Assembly (NCBI RefSeq): GCF_018598555.1
Contig: NZ_JAHEWN010000013.1
Span: 40,884 to 104,883, forward strand
DNA length: 64,000 nucleotides
From: Curtobacterium aurantiacum
GTDB lineage: Bacteria > Actinomycetota > Actinomycetes > Actinomycetales > Microbacteriaceae
Direction of reading: 5' to 3'
Shown here: piece by piece, positions 33,006 to 41,357 of the stretch
Layout of the letters: each line of letters begins with the position of its first letter
Position numbering within the stretch: position 1 is the first letter of the stretch
Made by a program: the position numbers and the translations under genes
Notes under the pieces: model-generated
Told to the model about the DNA's origin: nothing
What the model saw: only the letters and a program-made list of their open reading frames with translations
Database searches by the model: none

Positions 33006-36000
33006 ATGACGACGCTGCACGAGGACTCCGCCATCGACCACGACGCCCTGGCGGACCAGTCCGTCGCACTCGTCCGACAGTGGCTCGCCGAGGCCGAGTC
33101 CTACCCGGTCGACGGCTCGGCGAAGCAGCTGGCCGGCGTGCTCGCCGACCCCGCCGGACTCGACTTCGCCGTCGGGTTCGTCGACGGCGTCGTGCGGCCG
33201 GAAGACCTCGCGGTCGCCGCCCGCAAGCTCCGCCAGATCGCCCCGGACGCCCCCGGGTTCCTGCCCGCCGCGCTCCGCGGACTCGTCCGGCTCGGCGGTG
33301 GCATGGCCCCGATGCTGCCGAACGTCGTCGTCCCCATCGCCCGACGGGTGCTCCGCAACATGGTCGGCCACCTCATCGTCGACGCGACCGACTCCAAGCT
33401 CGGCCCGGCCATCGCCGGCATCAAGCGCGACGGCGTCCGCCTCAACGTCAACCTGCTCGGCGAGGCCGTCCTGGGCGAGCGCGAAGCCGCCCGCCGGCTC
33501 GAGGGCACGCACAAGCTCCTGGCCCGCGACGACGTCGACTACGTCTCCATCAAGGTGTCCTCGACCGTGCACCCGCACTCGCCGTGGGCGTTCGGCCACG
33601 CGGTGGACGACATCGTCGAGCAGCTCCGACCGCTCTTCCAGCGTGCCGCAGCCGCCACCCCGGCCAAGTTCATCAACCTCGACATGGAGGAGTACAAGGA
33701 CCTCGACCTCACCATCGCGGTCTTCACGAAGCTCCTCGACGAGCCCGAGTTCCTCGGCCTTGAAGCCGGCATCGTGCTGCAGGCGTACCTGCCCGACGCG
33801 CTCGCCGCGATGCAGGAGCTGCAGGAGTGGTCCGCCGCCCGCCGTGCCCGCGGTGGTGCCGGCATCAAGGTCCGTCTGGTCAAGGGCGCGAACCTGCCGA
33901 TGGAGCAGGTCGAGGCCTCGGTGCACGGTTGGCCGCTCGCCACCTGGCACACCAAGCAGGACTCGGACACCAACTACAAGCGCGTGCTCGACTGGGCGCT
34001 CACCCCATCGCGCGTCGAGAACGTCCGCGTCGGTGTCGCCGGGCACAACCTGTTCGACGTCGCGCACGCCTGGCTGCTCGCCGGTGAGCGCGGCGTGCGG
34101 GACGGCATCGAGTTCGAGATGCTGCTCGGCATGGCGCAGGGGCAGGCGTCGGCCGTGAAGAACACCGTCGGTTCGCTCCTGCTCTACACGCCGGTCGTCC
34201 ACCCGGGCGAGTTCGACGTCGCGATCGCCTACCTGATCCGTCGTCTGGAGGAGGGCGCGTCGCAGGACAACTTCATGTCCGCGGTCTTCTCGCTGGTGTC
34301 CTCGCCGCCGCTGTTCGCCCGCGAAGAGGAGCGCTTCCGCGCGTCCCTGGTGCCGCTCGCGACGCCCGAGGGTCTCGAAGCGCCGGCCTCCCACCGTGTC
34401 GCCGACCGGTACGCCGCCGTCGGCCGCCCCGGCCCCGGCCACTTCGAGAACACCCCGGACAGCGACCCCTCGGTCGGCGCCGTCCGCGCCTGGGGCGACG
34501 CCATCACCGCACGGGTCGCCTCGTCGACGCTCGGCGTCCGTGCCGTCCAGGAGGCCCGGGCCGACTCCGCCACGGCGCTCGACTCCGCGCTCGGTCGCGC
34601 CAAGGCCGCCGGTGCGGTCTGGGGGACCTGGTCCGGTGGTGCACGTGGCGCCGTGCTGCACGCCGTCGGCGACGCACTCGAGGCGAACCGCGCCGCCCTC
34701 ATCGAGGTCATGGCGTCGGAGACCGGCAAGACCATCGACCAGGCCGACCCCGAGGTGTCCGAGGCGATCGACTTCGCGCACTTCTACGGCACCCTGGCGT
34801 CGTCGCTCGACGAGGTCGACGGAGCGACGTTCACCCCGGCCGAGCTGACGCTGGTCGCGCCGCCGTGGAACTTCCCCGTCGCGATCCCCGCCGGGTCCAC
34901 CCTCGCCGCGCTGGCAGCCGGGTCGGCCGTCGTGCTGAAGCCCGCGCCGCCCGCGGAGCGCTCCGGTGCCGTGCTCGCCTCGATCATCGAGACCGCGCTC
35001 GACGCCCACGGCGCCCCGGCCGACGTGCTCGCGTTCCTGCAGGTGTCGGAGAACGACCTCGGCCAGCAGCTCATCACCTCGCCGATGGTCGACCAGGTCA
35101 TCCTCACCGGTGCCTACGAGACGGCCGAGCTGTTCCGCTCGTTCCGCCCCGACCTGCCGCTGCTCGCCGAGACCTCGGGCAAGAACGCCGTCATCGTCAC
35201 GCCGTCGTCCGACCTCGACCTCGCCGTGAAGGACGTCGTCGCATCGGCCTTCGGGCACGCCGGGCAGAAGTGCTCGGCCGCGTCCCTCGTCGTCATGGTC
35301 GGCTCGGTCGCCAAGTCGAAGCGGTTCCGGAACCAGCTGCTCGACGCCGTGTCCTCGCTCACGGTGGGCTACCCGACCGACGCGGCGACCCAGATGGGCC
35401 CGGTCATCGAGCCGGCGTCGGGCAAGCTGCTCGACGGCCTGACGAAGCTCGGCGCGGGGGAGTCCTGGGCGGTCGAGCCGAAGCAGCTCGACGAGACCGG
35501 CAAGCTCTGGAGCCCGGGCGTCCGACAGGGTGTCCGCCGCGGCTCGGAGTTCCACCGCACCGAGTACTTCGGCCCGATCCTCGGCATGATGACCGCGGAC
35601 TCGCTCGACGAGGCGATCGACATCGTGAACGAGGTCGACTACGGCCTGACCTCGGGCCTGCACTCGCTCGACCCGGCCGAGATCGGCACGTGGTTGTCGC
35701 GGATCCAGGCGGGCAACCTCTACGTCAACCGCGGCATCACGGGCGCCATCGTCCGCCGCCAGCCGTTCGGCGGGTGGAAGAAGTCGGCCGTGGGCGCCGG
35801 CACGAAGGCCGGCGGGTTGAACTACCTGCTCGGGCTCGGGTCGTGGACGCCTGCACCGGCGGTCGCCGCGTCCGGTGTCGCCGTTTCGGGTCCGGTCTCG
35901 GCGTTCGCCCGGGCTGCCGAGGTCGCTTCGCCGATGCTCGACCGTGCGCTGGCGTCCGACGAGCGGGCGTGGTCGACGCTGTTCGGCACCGCGACGGACG

Positions 36001-36488
36001 TCTCGGCACTCTCCGCCGAGCGGAACATCGCCCGGTACCTGCCGTTCCCGTCGGTGCAGGTGCGGCTGGCCGCGGTTGCCGACCCGGACGCAGACACGGA
36101 CGCCTCGGTGGTCGAGCTCGTCCGCGTCGTCGCCGCTGCGCTCCGTGCCGGCACGACGATCGACGTCTCCACGGCCGCGACGCTGCCGTCGTCCGTCGCC
36201 TCGGCGATCCGCTCGCTGCCGATCGTCCAGTCGCTGTCACAGACGGTGCCCGACGCGGCCTTCGCGAGCTCGGTCGCCTCGGGTCCGTCGACCCGGGTGC
36301 GGCTCATCGGTGGGGACACCTCGGGCCTGTACTCGGCCGTCGGTGGTCGTCCGGACGTCGCGGTCCACGGCGGCCCCGTGACCGAGGCCGGGCGGCTCGA
36401 GATCCTGCCGTTCGTCCGCGAACAGGCGGTGTCGATCACGGCGCACCGCTTCGGCACGCCGAACCACCTGACGGACGACCTGATCTGA
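33006..36488 (+). CDS. putA: Bifunctional proline dehydrogenase / glutamate-semialdehyde dehydrogenase
   Basis: This 1,160-residue PutA oxidises proline to glutamate in two steps. The N-terminal FAD-binding PRODH barrel (to about 470) has DDVDYVSIKVSSTVHP and FINLDMEEYKDLDLT, then IKVRLVKGANLPME and the late YLIRRLEEGAS. The aldehyde dehydrogenase domain (about 510-1000) has VAPPWNFPVAIPAGS, Glu722 in LLAETSGKNAVI and nucleophile Cys756 in HAGQKCSAASLV. A low-similarity C-terminal domain of about 150 residues follows, as in type B or C PutA proteins. There is no N-terminal ribbon-helix-helix repressor domain, so control probably rests with the divergent LysR protein. Confidence 0.95.
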   Translation: MTTLHEDSAIDHDALADQSVALVRQWLAEAESYPVDGSAKQLAGVLADPAGLDFAVGFVDGVVRPEDLAVAARKLRQIAPDAPGFLPAALRGLVRLGGGMAPMLPNVVVPIARRVLRNMVGHLIVDATDSKLGPAIAGIKRDGVRLNVNLLGEAVLGEREAARRLEGTHKLLARDDVDYVSIKVSSTVHPHSPWAFGHAVDDIVEQLRPLFQRAAAATPAKFINLDMEEYKDLDLTIAVFTKLLDEPEFLGLEAGIVLQAYLPDALAAMQELQEWSAARRARGGAGIKVRLVKGANLPMEQVEASVHGWPLATWHTKQDSDTNYKRVLDWALTPSRVENVRVGVAGHNLFDVAHAWLLAGERGVRDGIEFEMLLGMAQGQASAVKNTVGSLLLYTPVVHPGEFDVAIAYLIRRLEEGASQDNFMSAVFSLVSSPPLFAREEERFRASLVPLATPEGLEAPASHRVADRYAAVGRPGPGHFENTPDSDPSVGAVRAWGDAITARVASSTLGVRAVQEARADSATALDSALGRAKAAGAVWGTWSGGARGAVLHAVGDALEANRAALIEVMASETGKTIDQADPEVSEAIDFAHFYGTLASSLDEVDGATFTPAELTLVAPPWNFPVAIPAGSTLAALAAGSAVVLKPAPPAERSGAVLASIIETALDAHGAPADVLAFLQVSENDLGQQLITSPMVDQVILTGAYETAELFRSFRPDLPLLAETSGKNAVIVTPSSDLDLAVKDVVASAFGHAGQKCSAASLVVMVGSVAKSKRFRNQLLDAVSSLTVGYPTDAATQMGPVIEPASGKLLDGLTKLGAGESWAVEPKQLDETGKLWSPGVRQGVRRGSEFHRTEYFGPILGMMTADSLDEAIDIVNEVDYGLTSGLHSLDPAEIGTWLSRIQAGNLYVNRGITGAIVRRQPFGGWKKSAVGAGTKAGGLNYLLGLGSWTPAPAVAASGVAVSGPVSAFARAAEVASPMLDRALASDERAWSTLFGTATDVSALSAERNIARYLPFPSVQVRLAAVADPDADTDASVVELVRVVAAALRAGTTIDVSTAATLPSSVASAIRSLPIVQSLSQTVPDAAFASSVASGPSTRVRLIGGDTSGLYSAVGGRPDVAVHGGPVTEAGRLEILPFVREQAVSITAHRFGTPNHLTDDLI

Positions 36489-36531
36489 CCCGGACCGCGG
36501 CGCTGGCGTTCGGGTCCGGCGCCGCTCGCAC

Positions 36532-36583
36532 AACCGAAGTGCCCCCGAACCGCGTGATCGCGTGGTTCGGGGGCACTTCGGTT
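36532..36583. terminator. Bidirectional terminator between putA and the thioesterase gene
   Basis: Two perfectly complementary 20-nt arms (36532-36551 and 36564-36583) around a 12-nt loop lie between convergent genes. Confidence 0.75.
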
Positions 36584-36599
36584 CTGCGGAGGGTCCTGG

Positions 36600-37043
36600 T
36601 CAGTCGGCGACGGCGGGCTGCTGCGCGACCATCGAGCCGGTCACGAGCTCGCGGAGTTCGGCGGGCAGCGGGATCGGGCGGCGGGCGCCCTCGCGGTCGA
36701 TGATGACGTGCACGAACTCACCCGTGGCGAGCAGGGCGCCGTCGGACTGCCGGAACAGGCCGAACTCCCACGACAGGCTCGTGGTGCCGAGGTGCTTCGA
36801 GCGCATCCCGACCTCGATGACGTCCGGCCAGACGGCGGACTCGACGAACCGGCAGCTCGACGACACCAGCACGGCGATCCACTCCGACGAGAACGGGTCG
36901 AGCCCGGCGACCCCGCGGAACCAGTACGTCGACGCGTTGTCCATCGCCGAGTAGTAGATCGTGTTGTTGACGTGCCCGAACATGTCGTTGTCGTTCCACC
37001 TGGTGGGGTAGGTGCGGCGGAACGGGTACTCGTCGATGGTCAT
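36600..37043 (-). CDS. 4HBT-type acyl-CoA thioesterase
   Basis: A 147-residue hotdog-fold protein with the family motif YPTRWNDNDMFGHVNNTIYY (catalytic Asp in WNDND) and RFVESAVWPDVIEVG, WEFGLFRQSDGALLATGEFVHV. It should hydrolyse acyl-CoA thioesters, with unknown chain specificity. The ATG overlaps the stop of the QsdR-type regulator by 4 nt, so it is the second gene of a two-gene unit. With the divergent acyl-CoA dehydrogenase it suggests regulated acyl-CoA metabolism. Confidence 0.88.
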   Translation of the reverse strand: MTIDEYPFRRTYPTRWNDNDMFGHVNNTIYYSAMDNASTYWFRGVAGLDPFSSEWIAVLVSSSCRFVESAVWPDVIEVGMRSKHLGTTSLSWEFGLFRQSDGALLATGEFVHVIIDREGARRPIPLPAELRELVTGSMVAQQPAVAD

Positions 37044-37648
37044 CGGTCTCCGATCGGTGGTGCGGGTGTGGCGTGCACCGCGTCGGGCCGCAGGACGTAC
37101 TCGAACGCCGCACGGGCTCGATCGGGATCAGGGGTCTCGCCGGAGATGAACTCGGCGTAGGTGAACGACTCGGAGATCCGGACGAGCAGCCGTGCGAGCT
37201 CCTCAGCCGACAACGGTGCCGGATCGAACGTACCGGACGACGCCTGCTGCTCGATGAGTGCGGTGACCCGGGCCACGAACCGGCTCTGCACGTCGCTCTC
37301 CGAGGTGGTGAGCAGGCGCATCGCCCGAGCGGGTTCGCGGGTCAGGAACGCCCGGAAGTACGGGGCCTCGATGAGGTCCGCGGTGAACCGGTCGAGCACG
37401 ACGACGAGCCGGGCTGCTCCGGTCGCCCCGATCTCGTCGGCGACGTGGGTGGCCCCGTCGAGTGTCGGGACTGCGAGGGACCACAGGATCTCGGACAGCA
37501 ACCGGTCACGGTTGCCGACCCACCGGAACAGCGACGTGCGGTCCACGCCGAGCGAGGCAGCCAACGCCCCCATGTCGATCCGCGAGCCGGCGATGAAGGT
37601 GTGGCGGGCCTCCCGGAAGGCGCGCAGCGCAGAGTCTGATGTGTACAC
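37040..37648 (-). CDS. TetR-family regulator, QsdR-like
   Basis: The 202-residue protein has an N-terminal helix-turn-helix of the form FIAGSRIDMGALAASLGVDR TSLFRWVGNRDRLLSEI, characteristic of the QsdR group. An all-helical ligand-binding domain ends in ARLLVRISESFTYAEF. QsdR itself controls gamma-lactone degradation in Rhodococcus. Here the regulator is coupled to a thioesterase and divergent from an acyl-CoA dehydrogenase, so an acyl or lactone effector is plausible. AGGGAGGA before the GTG fixes the start. Confidence 0.85.
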   Translation of the reverse strand: MYTSDSALRAFREARHTFIAGSRIDMGALAASLGVDRTSLFRWVGNRDRLLSEILWSLAVPTLDGATHVADEIGATGAARLVVVLDRFTADLIEAPYFRAFLTREPARAMRLLTTSESDVQSRFVARVTALIEQQASSGTFDPAPLSAEELARLLVRISESFTYAEFISGETPDPDRARAAFEYVLRPDAVHATPAPPIGDR

Positions 37649-37695
37649 GCGGTCCTCCCTTGCAACGTTTTCGAGAATGATGCATCGTGGTTCCC

Positions 37696-38889
37696 ATGTC
37701 AACGACGATGCCCGCGACGCCCCTGCTCGAATCGGACTTCTACGGCTTCCAGCAGCAGCTCACCGAGCAGGAGCGCGGGGCGCTCGGGCAGCTCCGGCAG
37801 TACCTCGAACAGGAGGTCCGGCCCATCGCCGACGAGTACTGGGCGCGTGCCGAGTTCCCGATGCAGGTGATCGCGCCGCTCGCCGAGCTCGGCATGTACG
37901 GGCCGGGCGTCCCGCTCGTGCGCCAGTTCGAGAACTCGGCCGTGTACCGCGGGTGGGCGGCCCTCGAACTCGGTCGCGTCGACGCGAGCGTCGCCACCTT
38001 CATCGGCGTGCAGTCCGGCCTGGCGATGAACTCGATCGCGGTCGCCGGCAGTGACGAGCAGCAGCGTGAGTGGCTGCCGCGGATGGCCGCCGGCGAGATC
38101 GTCGGGGCGTTCGGGCTCACCGAGCCGTACTCCGGCAGCGACTCCGCAAAGGGCCTGCGCACCACCGCCCGACGCGAGGGTGACGAGTGGGTGCTCGACG
38201 GCGAGAAGCGCTGGATCGGCAACGCCACCTTCGCCGACGTCGTCGTGATCTGGGCGAAGGACGTCGAGGACGGCCAGGTCAAGGGCTTCCTCGTGACCAC
38301 CGACACCGCGGGCTTCACCGCGACCAAGATCGAGGACAAGATCGCGCTGCGCGGCGTGCAGAACGCCGACATCGTCATGCAGGACGTCCGGGTGCCCGAG
38401 TCGCGTCGGCTGCAGAACGCGACGTCGTTCCGCTCGACCGCCGAGGTGCTCCGCCTGACCCGCACCGAGGTGGCCTGGCAGGCCGTCGGCATCGCGGTCG
38501 GTGCGTACGAGGCTGCCCTGGCCTACGCCCGCGAGCGGATCCAGTTCGGCAAGCCGATCGCGGCGCACCAGCTCGTGCAGGACCTGCTCGTCAAGTCGCT
38601 GTCGAACATCACGGCCTCGATCGCACTCTGCACGCAGGCCTCGGCCATGCAGGACGCCGGGGTCGGGGGCGACGAGCACTCGGCGATGGCCAAGGCGTTC
38701 GCCACCGCGAAGATGCGTGAGACCGTCGCCTGGTGCCGCGAGGTGCAGGGTGGCAACGGCATCGTGCTCGACAAGGGCGTGGCCCGGTTCTTCGCCGATG
38801 CCGAGGCGATCTACTCGTACGAGGGCACGCGCGAGGTCAACACCCTGATCGTCGGGCGGGCGATCACCGGGCAGGCCGCGTTCGTGTAG
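37696..38889 (+). CDS. Acyl-CoA dehydrogenase
   Basis: A 397-residue flavoenzyme with the family layout: helical N-terminus, LTEPYSGSDSAKGLRTTARR (FAD/substrate loop), WIGNATFADVVVIWAKD, RERIQFGKPIAAHQLVQ, and the C-terminal VQGGNGIVLDKGVARFFADAEAIYSYEGT. YSYEGT holds the Glu expected for glutaryl-CoA dehydrogenase-like members. It introduces a double bond into an acyl-CoA in the cytosol. A CATCGT box 7 nt upstream of the ATG and a GATGCATC palindrome (37679-37686) are candidate promoter and operator for the divergent QsdR-like protein. Confidence 0.9.
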   Translation: MSTTMPATPLLESDFYGFQQQLTEQERGALGQLRQYLEQEVRPIADEYWARAEFPMQVIAPLAELGMYGPGVPLVRQFENSAVYRGWAALELGRVDASVATFIGVQSGLAMNSIAVAGSDEQQREWLPRMAAGEIVGAFGLTEPYSGSDSAKGLRTTARREGDEWVLDGEKRWIGNATFADVVVIWAKDVEDGQVKGFLVTTDTAGFTATKIEDKIALRGVQNADIVMQDVRVPESRRLQNATSFRSTAEVLRLTRTEVAWQAVGIAVGAYEAALAYARERIQFGKPIAAHQLVQDLLVKSLSNITASIALCTQASAMQDAGVGGDEHSAMAKAFATAKMRETVAWCREVQGGNGIVLDKGVARFFADAEAIYSYEGTREVNTLIVGRAITGQAAFV

Positions 38890-38902
38890 CGGCCGGCCGG
38901 TC

Positions 38903-38958
38903 TCGCGCGGGTCGCTGGTTCGTGTCGGGCCGTGTCGCGCGGGTCGCTGGTTCGTGTC
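38903..38958. repeat. 24-nt direct repeat after the acyl-CoA dehydrogenase gene
   Basis: TCGCGCGGGTCGCTGGTTCG plus four more matching bases occurs at 38903-38926 and again at 38935-38958, a 32-nt period. The second copy runs to the stop codon of the CrtI-like gene. Confidence 0.7.
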
Positions 38959-40402
38959 AGGCCGGTGTCGACTTGAGCAGCCGGTTCACCGCGATCATCG
39001 CGCCACCCACCACGGCCGGGACGCCACCGCCGGGGTGCACCGACGCGCCGACCCGCCACAGCCAGGGCCGCCAGCGGTCGTTGTACGAGGGGCGGTGAAA
39101 CGGCCCGCTCAGCCACGGCGGACGTGCCGCTCCGTAGAGCGCACCGTGTGGTTCGCCGCCCTCGCCGTAGTACTGCGGATCGAGCACGACCTGCTCGTCG
39201 AGCAGGTCGGTGAGGGGCCCGTCGAGTCCCATCGCGCGGGAGACACGGTCGACCTCGCGCTGCACGAAGGGGTGCTCCGCCGTGTAGTGACCGCCGTCGG
39301 CCGGAGCGGTGAGCAGGATCCCGACGGTGCTGCGCGGGTTCGGGTACACCTCGCCCGCGCGGTACTGGTTGACGAACACCATGGTGTCGGCCGGCTCGTC
39401 GCCGGCCTCGAGGCTCCGGTGCAGTGCGGCGGGCTTCGTCGGGAGCACCACGCTGTGCGCCGCGAGGTCCGCCGGCAGCTCCTGGCGGAGGACGCCGTAC
39501 AGCGCGACGGCCGAGCAGGAGAGGGTGCGGGGGCGCAGGCGGGGGAGCGGTGGGATCCGCGACGGACCCGTCAGCGTGGTGAGCCGGTCGGCGTCCACGG
39601 CGCTGACGACGAGGTCGGCCGGGTACCGGCCGGCATCGGTGGTGACCCACCCGCGCTCGATGCGGGTGACGGTCTCGCCGGTGCGCACCTCGGCTCCGGC
39701 GGCCTCGGCCAGCCGGCCCAGCGCGAGCACGATCTCGTAGATCCCGCCGCGCGGCACCCAGGCGCCGGTCTCCGCCATGATCGCCGGCATGCTCGCGTAG
39801 AGGGCGGGGGTGCGTGCAGGCGAGACGCCCGCGTTGAGGGTGTGGATCGCGATGATCTCGCGCAGTCCGTCCGGCAGCCACGGCAGGCCGTCCAGGTAGG
39901 CGCGCGTCGTGAGACGCGAACCGTAGACGGCCAGCAGTCGACGGAGCGCCGGGAGGGCCGCGCGGTCGAGGGGGTCGGCGAGCAGCAACTCGGTCACGTC
40001 GTCGGCGAGGGGCGCGTGCAGGTCCGAGAACCGCCGCCAGGCGGGGTACCACGGGTGGTCGGGCGCCACCGGCAGAGAGGTCTCCTCGCCGTCGTGGTAG
40101 TAGCGACCGACCTCGGGCATCCGCACCAGGTCGAGGTGACCGTCATCGCGAGTGCGCTCGGGTGCGCCCGCGCCCGCGCCCGCACCGTCGCCGAGTCGCC
40201 GCAGCAACTCGTCCCACACGGCGGGGAACGTCATCAACGACGGGCCGGTGTCGATCCGGTCCGCACCCAGGTGGATGCGCCGGCTCTTGCCGCCGAGTTC
40301 GGCGGAGGATTCGAGCAGGGTGACCCGGTGCCCAGCGTGTGCGAGCAGCGCGGCGGCGGTCAGTCCGCCGATCCCGCCCCCGACCACGACGATGCGGCTC
40401 AC
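38957..40402 (-). CDS. CrtI-like carotenoid desaturase/isomerase
   Basis: The 481-residue FAD protein has the dinucleotide fold VVVGGGIGGLTAAALLAHAG with SSAELGGKSRRI, and the C-terminal CrtI signature VGASVHPGGGVPAVVGGAMI. It likely desaturates phytoene or a later carotene. A small Gly-Ala tract near residue 75 comes from a GC repeat. The GTG overlaps the UbiA-type gene's stop by 4 nt. No crtE or crtB is adjacent, so this enzyme may act on a modified carotenoid (for example 3,4-desaturation) and not on phytoene; this is inference from the partner gene. Confidence 0.84.
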   Translation of the reverse strand: MSRIVVVGGGIGGLTAAALLAHAGHRVTLLESSAELGGKSRRIHLGADRIDTGPSLMTFPAVWDELLRRLGDGAGAGAGAPERTRDDGHLDLVRMPEVGRYYHDGEETSLPVAPDHPWYPAWRRFSDLHAPLADDVTELLLADPLDRAALPALRRLLAVYGSRLTTRAYLDGLPWLPDGLREIIAIHTLNAGVSPARTPALYASMPAIMAETGAWVPRGGIYEIVLALGRLAEAAGAEVRTGETVTRIERGWVTTDAGRYPADLVVSAVDADRLTTLTGPSRIPPLPRLRPRTLSCSAVALYGVLRQELPADLAAHSVVLPTKPAALHRSLEAGDEPADTMVFVNQYRAGEVYPNPRSTVGILLTAPADGGHYTAEHPFVQREVDRVSRAMGLDGPLTDLLDEQVVLDPQYYGEGGEPHGALYGAARPPWLSGPFHRPSYNDRWRPWLWRVGASVHPGGGVPAVVGGAMIAVNRLLKSTPA

Positions 40403-41295
40403 GAGCGGCCTCCCAGCACGATCGACACCATGAGGAGCACCCCGGCGAACGAGCCCGCGATGTACGGGAAGGCGACCGACAGACGGTAGAGGCGGTGACC
40501 GGTCTCCGGCGTCGGCTCGCGCAGCAGGGACACCACGAGGATGCCGGCGATGAGCAGGTTGACGGCGGCCACGGGCACGCTCACCACGGCGAAGAGTGCC
40601 GTGGAGACGATCCACCAGGACCCGCTCCACCATGCCGTCCCGCGCGCGCCGAGTCGGACCGCGGTGGTGGTGATGCCCGCATCGCGGTCCTCCACGATGT
40701 CCTGCACCGCGTCGAAGGCGTGCTTCGCAACGCTCCACGCCATCAGGCCGAGGGCGGCCGGCCACACCGGGGTGACCGAGAGTGCCGCGGGGACGATGAC
40801 CAGCGGCAGCGCGTACGCGGCGTTGCTCAGCGAGTCGAGGAACGGCCGCGCCTTGAAGCGCAGCGGCGGTGCGGAGTAGAAGACGAAGACACCCGCGTAG
40901 AGCAGGATCACCGCGTTCGCGAGCGGCGGCAGTGCGATGGAGAAGTAGACGAGGAACGGGACGTTCACGACCGCGACGGCCCAGGCGATGAGCCGCACCT
41001 CGGACTGTCGGATCCTGGCACCCTCGATCGATCCCTTGCGGGGGTTGGCCGCGTCGGTGTCCTGGTCGTAGATGTCGTTGACGCCGTAGATGAGCAGGTT
41101 GAACGGCAGGGTGAGCCACAGGATGAGCGGCAGTGCCCGCACGTCGAACAGCGCTCCGGTGAGCCACACGGCAACGAGCCCGGAGCCGATGGTGTTGATC
41201 CACAGCACCGGTCGCGAGATCAGCAGGAGCCGGCGCACGGCCGGTCCGATCCTGGACGGCGCGGTGCGCGGCATTCGCTCGAGGCCGTCAGTCAC
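40399..41295 (-). CDS. UbiA-family prenyltransferase, CrtEb-like lycopene elongase
   Basis: A 298-residue, about 8-segment membrane enzyme. Its opening LLISRPVLWINTIGSGL, the NDIYDQDTDAANPRKGSIEGARI motif and FDAVQDIVEDRDAGITTTA closely resemble CrtEb of Corynebacterium, which adds C5 dimethylallyl groups to lycopene to give C50 carotenoids. The two Asp-rich motifs bind the Mg2+-prenyl diphosphate. It is coupled with the CrtI-like gene. A TACGCT box 7 nt before the GTG indicates a leaderless operon start, opposite to the GT1 gene. Confidence 0.85.
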   Translation of the reverse strand: MTDGLERMPRTAPSRIGPAVRRLLLISRPVLWINTIGSGLVAVWLTGALFDVRALPLILWLTLPFNLLIYGVNDIYDQDTDAANPRKGSIEGARIRQSEVRLIAWAVAVVNVPFLVYFSIALPPLANAVILLYAGVFVFYSAPPLRFKARPFLDSLSNAAYALPLVIVPAALSVTPVWPAALGLMAWSVAKHAFDAVQDIVEDRDAGITTTAVRLGARGTAWWSGSWWIVSTALFAVVSVPVAAVNLLIAGILVVSLLREPTPETGHRLYRLSVAFPYIAGSFAGVLLMVSIVLGGRS

Positions 41296-41302
41296 CGGCC
41301 CG

Positions 41303-41308
41303 AGCGTA
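41303..41308 (-). promoter_or_regulatory. -10 box TACGCT for the CrtEb-like/CrtI-like operon
   Basis: TACGCT on the minus strand lies 7 nt before the GTG at 41295. Confidence 0.5.
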
Positions 41309-41357
41309 CCCGGCCGACGGTGACGCCGGACGCCGGCTTCACCGCCACACTGGTCGG

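Noticed and set aside
32901..35663. Open frame on the minus strand opposite putA that extends the LysR gene upstream
   Set aside because: The LysR domain begins at the ATG at 32900 with its own -10 box; the upstream part is low-complexity sequence complementary to putA.
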